Positions 16,782 to 24,893 of a DNA stretch of 64,000 nucleotides are shown here, piece by piece. The position numbers and the translations under genes are program-made. Source of the stretch: an uncultured Mordavella sp. (GTDB lineage: Bacteria; Bacillota; Clostridia; Lachnospirales; Lachnospiraceae). Under the pieces are notes generated by a model, which saw nothing but the letters and a program-made list of their open reading frames with translations, did not search any database and was not told the DNA's origin. Each line of letters opens with the position of its first letter. Position 1 is the stretch's first letter. The stretch covers positions 62,001-126,000 of the forward strand of contig CABPCP010000001.1 of the NCBI GenBank assembly GCA_902406105.1, read 5' to 3'.

Positions 16782-17450
16782 TCAAACCGGCTGATGGGAA
16801 AACTTTGGAGCTTTCTTTTCCTGGGCCGCGTAGATCAGCGGATAAAGGATACTGGCCATGGCAAAGGCGGCGATCATATCTGTTACAGAATGTTGTTTTA
16901 AAAATACGGTAGACAGAATGATCAGGGCAGTCAGGATATAAGCCCCCCATTGGAGCATCCGGTGCTTCTTCAAAGAGCTGCTTTTGGCGATCGCGATGGC
17001 CGCGCCGAGCGAATTAAACACGTGGATGCTTGGCAGCACATTGGTCGGTGTATCCGTTTGGTAAATATATCGTACAAGATCTACAAATACGTTGTCACGG
17101 GCAAATGTATCCGGACGCAGATTTTGCGCGTTTGGAAAGACGGTACATACGATCAGGAAGATCGTCATGCCGGTACACAAAAATGCGGCGAGGCGATAGA
17201 AGCCTCTTTTGTCCGTGAAGAAGAAGTATGCTAAGGTCGCCGCGATAAAAATGAACCAGAGCAAGTAAGGAATAACAAAATATTCAATAAAAGGGATTTG
17301 ATCATCCAGAGGTGAATGGATATAGAAATACCGGACGCCTCTGCGATTCTCCAGATAACAGAACCAGGGCATATAGATAAATCCGTACAAAAGCACCCAG
17401 ATATGACTATATTTTTTTGCCAGGTCGATCAGTTTTTTCTTGGCCGTCAT
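16782..17450 (-). CDS. PAP2-family membrane phosphatase
   Basis: A 222-residue multi-pass membrane protein (about six helices). The PAP2 phosphatase signature is visible: PSIHVFNSLGAA in the middle of the chain and STVFLKQHSVTDMIAAF later, giving the two catalytic histidines and the Asp. Proteins of this group dephosphorylate phosphatidic acid, undecaprenyl pyrophosphate or similar lipids. It neighbours a lipid kinase on the same strand, so lipid phosphate turnover is likely, but the substrate cannot be told from sequence. Promoter at 17510-17538. Confidence 0.88.
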   Translation of the reverse strand: MTAKKKLIDLAKKYSHIWVLLYGFIYMPWFCYLENRRGVRYFYIHSPLDDQIPFIEYFVIPYLLWFIFIAATLAYFFFTDKRGFYRLAAFLCTGMTIFLIVCTVFPNAQNLRPDTFARDNVFVDLVRYIYQTDTPTNVLPSIHVFNSLGAAIAIAKSSSLKKHRMLQWGAYILTALIILSTVFLKQHSVTDMIAAFAMASILYPLIYAAQEKKAPKFSHQPV

Positions 17451-17509
17451 GATGATACTTCCTTTTTATGGTTTCTTGGTCTATGGATCGTTGCTTTTTG
17501 ATCATTTGG

Positions 17510-17538
17510 ATTATATCATGAAAAAAATGAATCAACAA
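17510..17538 (-). promoter_or_regulatory. Sigma-A promoter of PAP2 gene
   Basis: On the minus strand TTGTTG (17533-17538) and TATAAT (17510-17515) are 17 bp apart, upstream of the PAP2 start at 17450. Confidence 0.6.
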
Positions 17539-17565
17539 GAATCTTCACCCTTTCTTAATAATTTT

Positions 17566-18486
17566 TCATGAGGTTTTAATAAGGCGAAGTTTCTGGGATT
17601 CCAGTCCAGCTGTTATATGCTGCTGAAAAATGACGGGTTCTCCATCCGTGTGGACGGGAAGCGCTTTTTCGCTAAGAATATGGGCTTCTTTGAAGCGGCA
17701 GGTAAAGACGCCTTTAAAATGTGTATGCCAGCCTTTAAAAGCGGTAGGAAGCAGCAGCAGAGTCTTCCATTTTGGAAGGCCGGCTATTACGATCAGATCA
17801 AGGCTTCCGTCAGAGGGATCCGCCTTGGGGCAGAAGCGGAAACCGCCGCCCTCATAAGGATGATTCATAACTGCCGCAAAATAGACTTTCTCAAATTTTA
17901 AGCTCTCTTTTCCATCCAGAGTAAGAGTCATCCTTCCGGGAGTAAGGGAAAGAAGAAGGCCAAGAGCCACTGCGGTATAAGACAATTTTCCAAGACCGAT
18001 TTTGTTCAGAAGGATTTTAAGGCGGGAGACCGCTACCTGGTGACAGACGCCGGCGTCGAAGCCAATCCCAGAACTGACTACAAACCGTCTCCGTTTATCC
18101 TGATACTGAAGTATCCCGATATCGGTACTGATATACCGCGACGGCGTAAGGATTTCATGCAGGGCTTTTATGGGATCCTGCTCAAGTCTTAAGCTTCTGG
18201 CGAAATCATTACTGGAACCAATGGGGATGTAGCCCAGGATAACCTTGGAGAGATCCTGGATTCCGTTGACAGCCTCATTTAACGTGCCGTCTCCGCCCAA
18301 GACGATAAGAGAGCGGCAGGACTGCTTTTGGGTAAGTTCTCTGGCGATCGAAACGGCGTGGTTCTGGTATTTGGTGAAAAAGACCTGATATCGCACCTGT
18401 TTTTTCTCTAATTCTTGTTCAAGGATTTTCCACGTCCGCAGTCCTTTTCCGGAGCGAGCGTTAGGATTTACAATAAAATAGTACAT
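17566..18486 (-). CDS. Diacylglycerol/lipid kinase, YegS/DgkB family
   Basis: A 306-residue soluble kinase of the diacylglycerol kinase catalytic family. It has the NPNARSGKG opening, the GGDGTLNEAVNG nucleotide-binding motif near residue 65, and PIGSSNDFARSL. Members phosphorylate diacylglycerol (DgkB) or related lipids and return them to phospholipid synthesis. The ATG at 18486 follows a G-rich GCGGGGG site. A 17-bp perfect palindrome lies 22 bp upstream. Adjacent PAP2 and TetR genes on the same strand suggest a lipid-related group, though each seems to have its own promoter. Confidence 0.92.
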   Translation of the reverse strand: MYYFIVNPNARSGKGLRTWKILEQELEKKQVRYQVFFTKYQNHAVSIARELTQKQSCRSLIVLGGDGTLNEAVNGIQDLSKVILGYIPIGSSNDFARSLRLEQDPIKALHEILTPSRYISTDIGILQYQDKRRRFVVSSGIGFDAGVCHQVAVSRLKILLNKIGLGKLSYTAVALGLLLSLTPGRMTLTLDGKESLKFEKVYFAAVMNHPYEGGGFRFCPKADPSDGSLDLIVIAGLPKWKTLLLLPTAFKGWHTHFKGVFTCRFKEAHILSEKALPVHTDGEPVIFQQHITAGLESQKLRLIKTS

Positions 18487-18508
18487 GGTAAGCCCCCGCG
18501 GTATTTGC

Positions 18509-18525
18509 TATAGATACTATCTATA
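18509..18525. promoter_or_regulatory. Perfect 17-bp palindrome, candidate operator
   Basis: TATAGATA-C-TATCTATA lies 22 bp upstream of the lipid kinase start, where a repressor site would be expected. A TetR gene is next door, but no second copy of the site is seen near the TetR promoter, so the binding protein is unknown. Confidence 0.4.
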
Positions 18526-18594
18526 AATAGATTCAAATAAACAATTAGAAATCCTGGGAAAAAAGGATTATAATAAAACCATAAGATATTATTG

Positions 18595-18659
18595 TTTGGC
18601 AGCATAGCTGCCGGTTTCCTTCCGGAAAATCCTTTAAGCTTTACTTAAAGGATTTTTTG
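18595..18659 (+). terminator. Cluster of hairpins ending in a terminator
   Basis: Within the 187-bp gap between two minus-strand genes there are hairpins GGCAGC-ATA-GCTGCC, CCGG-loop-CCGG and then ATCCTTTAAG-ctttac-CTTAAAGGAT followed by six T on the plus strand. On the minus strand the last hairpin could end the TetR gene. On the plus strand no gene precedes it, although a TATAAT (18569-18574) without clear -35 does, so a small RNA is possible. Confidence 0.5.
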
Positions 18660-18673
18660 TTTCGGCAAATAAA

Positions 18674-19282
18674 TCAAAGAACCCCGTCCAGATATGCTTC
18701 CAAAGTACGTTTCATATTTCCCTCAAAGTCCGCGTTTCCATTTTTCAGACACCATTCAAATACATTCCCGATCACGATGATACGGATATCACTGGTAATC
18801 TCTTCCAGAGAAAATTTGGGTGAAAGGATACCGGCATCGATACATTTCTGCAAGTAGTTTTGGACAGTAACGATCGGGTAAGGCCGTTCTGTACGGATCA
18901 ATGGATTGAGAGACTGGTTTTTGGGAGTATAGTAGTTTGCCATGAATTCAAGTCCCAGTTCCCGGCAGTAGTGGACGTAATTTAAGTAAACATAGACAAT
19001 AGCCGCTTCTGCCTCCTTAGCGCTTTTGGGAAGTTCCAGAAGGTCCGGGTCGATACTGGGCTGTTCTTCAATATAGTAGGACAGAAGATCATCCTTGGTC
19101 TTAAAATGATGATAGAAGCTTCCATTGGAAACTCCGGCTTCCTCACAGATGTTTTTGATGGAAAGAGCTTCATAGCCTTTCTTCTGGAGAATCCGTTTGG
19201 CGGCCTGGAAGATCTTGGCTTTTGTTTCCTGAGATTTCTGCTGCTGACGGGATAATTCCCTGGTTTCGTTTTTTTGACTCAT
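18674..19282 (-). CDS. TetR-family transcriptional regulator
   Basis: A 202-residue regulator. The ATG at 19282 (MSQKNETRELS) is preferred over an upstream in-frame ATG at 19333 whose extra residues are low-quality; a GAGGGAG lies upstream. The TetR HTH is clear: AAKRILQKKGYEALSIKNICEEAGVSNGSFYHHFKTKDDLL. The C-terminal ligand domain is unassigned. A TTGAAA-17-TATACT promoter and a short dyad AGAGTGAACTCT lie upstream and could be its own operator. Neighbouring lipid genes hint at a fatty-acid or drug-type ligand, which is only a guess. Confidence 0.92.
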   Translation of the reverse strand: MSQKNETRELSRQQQKSQETKAKIFQAAKRILQKKGYEALSIKNICEEAGVSNGSFYHHFKTKDDLLSYYIEEQPSIDPDLLELPKSAKEAEAAIVYVYLNYVHYCRELGLEFMANYYTPKNQSLNPLIRTERPYPIVTVQNYLQKCIDAGILSPKFSLEEITSDIRIIVIGNVFEWCLKNGNADFEGNMKRTLEAYLDGVL

Positions 19283-19373
19283 AGATTTATAATGCTCCCT
19301 CGTTTGATTTCTCCCGGCGGCAGGCGGCCGCACTGTTGGGGGATTCCTTTTCCCTTGCGGTTAAGGTGCCCTC

Positions 19374-19420
19374 AGTATAGCACAGCGGACAAGGATTTTC
19401 AAGAAAACAGAGTGAACTCT
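19374..19420 (-). promoter_or_regulatory. TetR promoter with dyad, divergent from tex
   Basis: On the minus strand TTGAAA (19397-19402) and TATACT (19374-19379) are 17 bp apart. Just upstream lies the dyad AGAGTGAACTCT (19409-19420), a possible operator for TetR autoregulation. Confidence 0.55.
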
Positions 19421-19472
19421 AATTTAAGCGTGAGAGAATTTAAGATCGCCGCATGTCTGGAGGGGTTATACA

Positions 19473-19501
19473 TTGCGCGGCAGGGGAAATTCAGTTATAA
19501 T
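19473..19501 (+). promoter_or_regulatory. Sigma-A promoter of tex
   Basis: TTGCGC (19473-19478) and TATAAT (19496-19501) with 17-bp spacing, 67 bp upstream of the tex start codon. Confidence 0.6.
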
Positions 19502-19567
19502 CTAGAGAGACCAAAAGATAAAATATGTAAAGCGGCCCCAAAAGGGCGGAGATAAGAGGAAAACAGC

Positions 19568-21724
19568 ATGGATATCAATCAAAAGATCACAGAAGAACTG
19601 GGCGTGAAAAAGTGGCAGGTGGATGCGGCGGCAGCGCTGATCGACGAGGGGAATACGATTCCATTTATCGCTCGGTACCGCAAAGAAGCCACCGGTACTC
19701 TGGATGACGAGCAGCTTAGAAAACTGTATGAACGTTTAAATTATCTGCGGGGATTGGAAGAGAAAAAGGAACAGGTCCTCTCCAGTATCGAAGAACAAGG
19801 GAAACTGACGCCGGAATTAAGGGAGAAGATCCAGGCGGCGGAGACGCTGGTAGTGGTGGAAGATCTGTACCGGCCCTACCGTCCCAAGAGAAGGACGAGA
19901 GCCACCATCGCCAAAGAAAAAGGGCTGGAACCGCTGGCCGCGGCTATTGCTTTGCAGAAAATGGAACAAACCGTGGAAGAAGCGGCGGAAAAATATATTG
20001 ATGAAGCAAAAGGAGTGTCCTCGGTAAAAGAAGCGATTGCGGGCGCTCAGGATATCATTGCCGAATATGTTTCAGACAAGGCAGATTATAGAAGCTGGAT
20101 CCGGAAGACGACGATGAAAAAGGGAACTTTATTATCCCAGGCCAAAGATCCCAAGAAAGAGTCGGTCTACGAGATGTACTATGAATTTGAAGAGCCGGTA
20201 AACCGGCTGGCGGGACACAGGATCCTGGCGGTAAACCGGGGAGAAAAGGAGAAATTCCTGACGGTAAAGATCCAGGCGCCGGAGGAGGAGATTCTTCAAT
20301 ACCTGGAGCGGCAGATGATCCGTCCCGGAAATCCAAGGACAGAGCCGGTGATGAAAGAAGCTTTGGAAGACAGCTATCAAAGGCTGATCGCTCCGGCCAT
20401 TGAGCGGGAGATCCGCAATGAGCTGACAGAGAAGGCGGAAGATGGGGCGATTCAGGTCTTTGGAAAAAACCTGACCCAGCTTCTGATGCAGCCGCCGATC
20501 ACGGGGCAGACGGTGCTTGGATGGGACCCGGCATTTCGGACAGGCTGTAAATTGGCTGTAGTAGACCCTACCGGCAAGGTCATAGGCACGACGGTGATCT
20601 ATCCCACGGCCCCTACCACGCCCAAAAAGATTCAGGCCTCCAAGGATCTCTTAAAGAAGATCATAGAGAAATATCATATTACGCTGATCTCTTTGGGAAA
20701 TGGAACGGCTTCCAGAGAATCGGAACAATTTATCGTAGAACTGCTGAAAGAAATCCCTCAGAAGGTGCAGTATGTTATCGTAAGCGAGGCGGGCGCTTCT
20801 GTGTATTCCGCGAGTAAGCTGGCATCCGAGGAGTTTCCAAAATTCGATGTGGGCCAAAGGAGCGCCGCTTCGATTGCCAGAAGGCTTCAGGATCCGCTGG
20901 CGGAATTAGTGAAGATCGATCCAAAGTCGATCGGGGTAGGTCAGTATCAGCATGATATGAACCAAAAGAAATTAAGCGAAGCCCTCTCGGGTGTGGTGGA
21001 GGACTGTGTAAACCGAGTAGGCGTGGATCTAAATACGGCTTCCGCGCCTCTGCTTTCCTATATTTCCGGGATCACTCCGGCTGTCGCCAGGAATATTGTG
21101 GCTTACCGGGAAGAAAACGGACGGTTTACCAATCGAGGCCAGCTTTTAAAAGTGGCGAAGCTGGGCCCCAAGGCTTTTGAACAGTGCGCCGGATTTATGC
21201 GGATCCAGGGAGGCGAGAATCCATTGGACGCGACCAGCGTCCATCCGGAAAGCTATGAGGCGGCGAAAGGGCTTTTAAAGAAGCAGGGGTTTTCTGCGGA
21301 AGACGTAAGAGAAGGCCGGCTGGCCGGATTGTCGCTCACGATCCGGGATTATCCGGGATTGGCGCAAGAATTGGGGATCGGGGAGATCACGCTTAGGGAT
21401 ATTGTCAAAGAATTGGAGAAGCCGGGCAGAGATCCAAGAGATGAGATGCCGGCTCCGATCCTGCGGACAGATGTCCTGGAAATGAAGGATCTAAAGGAAG
21501 GAATGGTGCTCAAAGGCACAGTCCGCAATGTGATCGATTTTGGCGTGTTTGTAGACATCGGCGTCCATCAGGACGGCCTGGTCCATATCTCAGAAGTGAC
21601 GGATAAGAAGTTTATCCGGCATCCGCTGGAAGTGGTCAGCGTGGGAGATATTGTGGATGTAAGGGTGATGAGTGTGGATCTGAAAAAGAAACGGATACAA
21701 CTGAGTATGAAAGGAATTTCATAG
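19568..21724 (+). CDS. tex: Tex RNA-binding transcription accessory protein
   Basis: A 718-residue Tex homologue of normal length. Order seen: N-terminal helical domain with YRKEATGTLDDEQLR, YqgF-like RNase H fold (VLGWDPAFRTGCKLAVVDPTG about residues 318-338), helix-hairpin-helix region (LNTASAPLLSYISGITPAVA), and a C-terminal S1 domain (GMVLKGTVRNVIDFGVFVDI to IQLSMKG, about residues 645-716). Tex binds nucleic acid nonspecifically and is a conserved transcription/translation accessory factor. The ATG follows AGATAAGAGGAAAACAGC. It is monocistronic or co-transcribed with the next gene (57 bp gap). Confidence 0.97.
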   Translation: MDINQKITEELGVKKWQVDAAAALIDEGNTIPFIARYRKEATGTLDDEQLRKLYERLNYLRGLEEKKEQVLSSIEEQGKLTPELREKIQAAETLVVVEDLYRPYRPKRRTRATIAKEKGLEPLAAAIALQKMEQTVEEAAEKYIDEAKGVSSVKEAIAGAQDIIAEYVSDKADYRSWIRKTTMKKGTLLSQAKDPKKESVYEMYYEFEEPVNRLAGHRILAVNRGEKEKFLTVKIQAPEEEILQYLERQMIRPGNPRTEPVMKEALEDSYQRLIAPAIEREIRNELTEKAEDGAIQVFGKNLTQLLMQPPITGQTVLGWDPAFRTGCKLAVVDPTGKVIGTTVIYPTAPTTPKKIQASKDLLKKIIEKYHITLISLGNGTASRESEQFIVELLKEIPQKVQYVIVSEAGASVYSASKLASEEFPKFDVGQRSAASIARRLQDPLAELVKIDPKSIGVGQYQHDMNQKKLSEALSGVVEDCVNRVGVDLNTASAPLLSYISGITPAVARNIVAYREENGRFTNRGQLLKVAKLGPKAFEQCAGFMRIQGGENPLDATSVHPESYEAAKGLLKKQGFSAEDVREGRLAGLSLTIRDYPGLAQELGIGEITLRDIVKELEKPGRDPRDEMPAPILRTDVLEMKDLKEGMVLKGTVRNVIDFGVFVDIGVHQDGLVHISEVTDKKFIRHPLEVVSVGDIVDVRVMSVDLKKKRIQLSMKGIS

Positions 21725-21781
21725 GAAACAAAATGTAGAAGAAGTTCAGCGGGTGTGTCAGAGAGGAAGGAGAAGATTCAT

Positions 21782-23059
21782 ATGAAAAGGACAGATGAAA
21801 AGTACCAGGCGTATGTAAAGATCCTGGAAGAGGAACTTGTTCCGGCTATGGGGTGTACGGAACCTATTGCCCTGGCCTACGCGGCGGCTAAGGCGAGAGA
21901 GACTCTGGGCTGTATGCCTGAAAAGGTAGAGATCGGCGCAAGCGGGAGCATTATCAAAAATGTAAAAAGCGTTATCGTACCAAATACCGGACATCTAAAA
22001 GGAATCCCGTCCGCGGCCGCCGCCGGGATCGTGGCAGGAAATCCAGACCGGGAATTGGAAGTGATCGCGGATGTGACAGAAGAACAGACCAGGGAGATTG
22101 CCGAATATCTAAAGACGGCGGAGATTACAGTAGAGCACATTGACCAGGGAATCACATTCGATATCATTGTGGCGGTCTCAAAGGGGGATTCTTCCGCGAA
22201 AGTACGGATCGCCAACTATCATACCAATATTGTGCTGGTGGAGAAGAACGGCGAGAAACTGCTGGATCTTCCGGTAGAAGGAGAGAAGGAGGAAGGCCTT
22301 ACAGACAGGAGCCTTTTGGATATGGAGAGTATCTGGGATTTCATCAATACGGTGAAGGTTGACGATATTCGGGAAGTGATCAGCCGCCAGATTGAATATA
22401 ATACGGCCATCGCAAAAGAAGGGCTGCGGGGAGATTATGGGGCGAATATAGGAAGCGTCCTGCTTGAGACTTACGGACAGGATGTGAAGAATCGAGCGAA
22501 AGCATTGGCCGCCGCCGGCTCTGACGCCCGGATGAATGGCTGTGAACTTCCGGTTATTATCAACGCTGGAAGCGGCAATCAAGGAATGACCTGCTCTCTG
22601 CCTGTACTGGAGTACGCGAAAGAACTGAACACAGAGGAAGAGCAGGTGTATCGGGCGCTTGCTTTGTCAAATCTGGTGGCGATCCATCAGAAGACAGGAA
22701 TCGGAAGACTGTCTGCTTACTGCGGAGCTGTCAGCGCGGGGGCGGCGGCAGGCGCGGGTATTGCCTATCTGTGCGGAGGCGGTTATGAAGAAGTGATCCA
22801 TACGGTGGTGAACGCCCTGGCCATTGTTTCAGGAATCGTCTGCGATGGGGCGAAAGCTTCCTGCGCGGCTAAGATTGCCTCCGCGGTGGACGCGGGGATA
22901 TTGGGATATCATATGTACCTGAACGGGCAGCAGTTCTATGCCGGCGATGGGATCGTTACCAAAGGCGTAGAGGCTACGATCACGAATATCGGACGGCTGG
23001 GAAAAGAAGGCATGCGGGAAACCAACGAAGAGATCATCAAGATGATGATCGGAGATTAA
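21782..23059 (+). CDS. UPF0597 / L-cysteine desulfidase-like protein
   Basis: A 425-residue protein of the UPF0597 family, which includes the iron-sulfur L-cysteine desulfidase (CdsB/CyuA) and shares ancestry with L-serine dehydratase alpha chains. The start at 21782 is supported by GGAAGGAG 6-10 bp upstream. Conserved cysteines for the cluster are seen in VPAMGCTEPIALAYA, MTCSLPVLEY and GIVCDGAKASCAAK; glycine-rich AGSGNQGMTCS is also typical. The likely reaction is cysteine to pyruvate, ammonia and sulfide, but a serine- or other hydroxy-amino-acid lyase activity cannot be excluded. Followed by a strong terminator. Confidence 0.9.
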   Translation: MKRTDEKYQAYVKILEEELVPAMGCTEPIALAYAAAKARETLGCMPEKVEIGASGSIIKNVKSVIVPNTGHLKGIPSAAAAGIVAGNPDRELEVIADVTEEQTREIAEYLKTAEITVEHIDQGITFDIIVAVSKGDSSAKVRIANYHTNIVLVEKNGEKLLDLPVEGEKEEGLTDRSLLDMESIWDFINTVKVDDIREVISRQIEYNTAIAKEGLRGDYGANIGSVLLETYGQDVKNRAKALAAAGSDARMNGCELPVIINAGSGNQGMTCSLPVLEYAKELNTEEEQVYRALALSNLVAIHQKTGIGRLSAYCGAVSAGAAAGAGIAYLCGGGYEEVIHTVVNALAIVSGIVCDGAKASCAAKIASAVDAGILGYHMYLNGQQFYAGDGIVTKGVEATITNIGRLGKEGMRETNEEIIKMMIGD

Positions 23060-23063
23060 CCCT

Positions 23064-23114
23064 AAACCGGCTGTAAAGCAATCTCTAATGGAGAGCTTTA
23101 CAGCCGGTTTTATA
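23064..23114 (+). terminator. Rho-independent terminator
   Basis: AAACCGGCTGTAAAGC (23064-23079) and GCTTTACAGCCGGTTT (23095-23110) form a 16-bp perfect stem followed by T residues, closing the UPF0597 gene and lying just before the 3' end of the convergent gene at 23118. Confidence 0.92.
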
Positions 23115-23117
23115 ATG

Positions 23118-23552
23118 CTAAGATTTCATTTCCGAGGCGCATTGGTCAATAACAGCGGCAGCCTTTAAAGCTTGTTGAATGATAAATTGGATTTCTTCCG
23201 GAATCGAAACCTCTTCTGGAACGGTGAAAGGAACATTGTCAAGAAATGAGTTTGCCAGAAGATAGACATAAGCTTCCGCGTTTTGCTGCTCGTTTGCCAG
23301 TATATCTCCGGTAAAACGCATTCCATCTAAGCTTATTTCACCGCCAAGGACCATTTGATTCAAAGTTTCCAGCATAATGAAGAAATGACTGTCATCCCAG
23401 GCAGATAAATACATACATTTGCATAGACCGGGAGTAAAGAAAGGCTGGTCTGAGAAACAGTCCAAAAGCTCTTTGAAACGGGTCCGGTGTCCGGAATCGA
23501 TAAACATTTTTTCCTCATTAAGCGCCGAAAGGCACAAATCTTTCCATGTCAT
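23118..23552 (-). CDS. Conserved small protein of unknown function
   Basis: A 144-residue soluble, mostly helical protein (MTWKDLCLSALNEEKMFID...), with a good GGAGGGG site upstream of its ATG. No membrane segment, signal peptide or recognisable enzymatic motif is visible; cysteines occur in LDCF, GLCKCMYLS and DQCAS. I do not recognise the family. It is monocistronic on the minus strand between the UPF0597 gene and the FMN riboswitch. Confidence 0.65.
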   Translation of the reverse strand: MTWKDLCLSALNEEKMFIDSGHRTRFKELLDCFSDQPFFTPGLCKCMYLSAWDDSHFFIMLETLNQMVLGGEISLDGMRFTGDILANEQQNAEAYVYLLANSFLDNVPFTVPEEVSIPEEIQFIIQQALKAAAVIDQCASEMKS

Positions 23553-23631
23553 AGCCGCCCCTCCATAATCGACTGGATAACTTTATTATAGGATAAGAAT
23601 GGAAAGAACACAATATATTAAGAAAAAAGTC

Positions 23632-23660
23632 TTGAATCAGGAAAAGCAGGGGCGTATAAT
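23632..23660 (+). promoter_or_regulatory. Sigma-A promoter of riboswitch-ribU transcript
   Basis: TTGAAT (23632-23637) and TATAAT (23655-23660) with 17-bp spacing, placing transcription start just ahead of the FMN riboswitch. Confidence 0.75.
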
Positions 23661-23680
23661 AGAAAAGAACTAAAAAAGAA

Positions 23681-23829
23681 TTTCTTCGGGGCAGGGTGAC
23701 ACAAGAAGGAGAGACTCTGATGTTTGTGAATTCCCAACCGGCGGTAGAGTCCGCGACCCGGCGCGTTTCGCGCTGGCTGATCTGGTGAGATTCCAGAACC
23801 GACAGTATAGTCTGGATGAGAGAAGAAGT
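23681..23829 (+). ncRNA. FMN riboswitch (RFN element)
   Basis: The conserved RFN segments occur in order: CTTCGGGGCAGGGTG at 23684, AATTCCCAACCGGCGGTAGAG, GTCCGCGACCC, then CTGATCTGGTGAGATTCCAG, AACCGACAGTATAGTC and GGATGAGAGAAGA at the end. This is the classical six-stem FMN aptamer. A terminator hairpin follows 17 bp later, ahead of ribU, so FMN binding most likely causes premature termination. The variable P3 arm is GGCGCG-TTT-CGCGCT. Confidence 0.97.
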
Positions 23830-23845
23830 GTGATTGTGATGCTGC

Positions 23846-23878
23846 AAAACCCCGATACTTTATGTGTCGGGGTTTTTT
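23846..23878 (+). terminator. Riboswitch-controlled terminator
   Basis: AAAACCCCGA (23846-23855) pairs with TCGGGGTTTT (23867-23876) followed by further T. It sits between the FMN aptamer and ribU as the expression platform. Confidence 0.88.
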
Positions 23879-23982
23879 CACGGGAAATGTGCAGGGCATG
23901 TCCTTCAAGACGGCGGACGTTACATAATTCTAAGAAGATTTTCTTTCTTTGTTGAGTTTATTTGAAAAGGAGAGAAAAAGAC

Positions 23983-24603
23983 ATGAGTTCAGAAGTAATG
24001 ACAAACACAAAAGCAAAGGTAAATGTAAGGAAGATGGCCCAGGTAGCAATGCTGAGCGCGATCGCGGTAGTATTGATGCTGTTCGAGATTCCGCTTCCCT
24101 TCGCGCCGTCCTTCTATGAGATTGACTTCAGCGAAGTTCCAGTGCTGGTAGGATGTTTTGCAATGGGCCCGCTTGCGGGAGTGGCGATAGAACTGCTGAA
24201 GATCCTCCTGAATCTGGTGATCAATGGAAGCGCCACAGCAGGCGTAGGAGAAATGGCCAACTTTCTGATCGGATGCGCGCTGGTTCTTCCGGCGGCAGTG
24301 ATCTATAAACGGATGCATACCAGGAAAGGCGCGATCGTCGGTATGGCCGCCGGGACCGTATTTATGACGGCCGTAGGATGTTTCCTTAACGCATTTGTCC
24401 TGCTTCCAGCTTACGCGGCTGCTTTTGGAATGCCTATCAGCGGACTTGTGGAAATGGGAACCGCGGTAAACAGCGGGATTACGGATCTTACCACCTTTGT
24501 GCTATTTGCGGTAGCGCCTTTTAACCTGCTGAAAGGTGTCCTTGTATCATTGATCGTGTTCATTATCTATAAAAAGATCAGTCCGGTACTGCGGATGAGG
24601 TAA
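23983..24603 (+). CDS. ribU: Riboflavin ECF transporter S component RibU
   Basis: A 206-residue membrane protein with six hydrophobic segments. The ATG at 23983 is chosen over an in-frame TTG at 23962 because AAGGAGAG precedes it at proper distance. The RibU pattern is clear: ARKMAQ-like coupling helix MAQVAMLSAIAVVLML, EIPLPFAPSFYEIDFSEVP, GPLAGVAIELLKILLNLVI and GVGEMANFLIG. It binds riboflavin in the membrane and shares the EcfA1-EcfA2-EcfT energising module encoded at 35986-38509. The FMN riboswitch upstream confirms the substrate assignment. Confidence 0.96.
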   Translation: MSSEVMTNTKAKVNVRKMAQVAMLSAIAVVLMLFEIPLPFAPSFYEIDFSEVPVLVGCFAMGPLAGVAIELLKILLNLVINGSATAGVGEMANFLIGCALVLPAAVIYKRMHTRKGAIVGMAAGTVFMTAVGCFLNAFVLLPAYAAAFGMPISGLVEMGTAVNSGITDLTTFVLFAVAPFNLLKGVLVSLIVFIIYKKISPVLRMR

Positions 24604-24692
24604 GGGTGGATTTGTTGAGATCAGGTCCCTGCTTTTGGCTGTCCATATCCCCAATTTCATCGGGATTAGGAAAATCCATCTCTAAAAATGTT

Positions 24693-24746
24693 AGGCTTCG
24701 GGATTGCGCTATGTTAGGCGACAATCCCGGAGCCTTATATTTTTGT
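24693..24746 (+). terminator. Terminator-like hairpin after ribU
   Basis: AGGCTTCGGGATTG (24693-24706) pairs with CAATCCCGGAGCCT (24722-24735) with one mismatch, followed by TATATTTTTG. The rest of the 290-bp gap between ribU and the next gene (24604-24893) shows no gene or clear promoter; a short frame at 24606 lacks a ribosome site and spans this hairpin. Confidence 0.7.
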
Positions 24747-24893
24747 GGATGTGAGTTGCAGGGGACGGAGCAGCGAGTCAGTTATCCCGGCTTCTGCGTG
24801 TGACCTTTATCCCGACAACCCCGAATTGTACTGGCATATTCTTTTCATATGGATTACAATAGAGAAAAACGCGGATTTGTGAGAGGAAAGATG

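Noticed and set aside
24693..24735. Possible tRNA or structured RNA
   Set aside because: It is one hairpin followed by T residues; there is no cloverleaf or CCA end. A terminator explains it.
24606..24803. 65-codon open frame after ribU
   Set aside because: No ribosome site, composition unlike protein, and it spans the terminator-like hairpin at 24693-24736.
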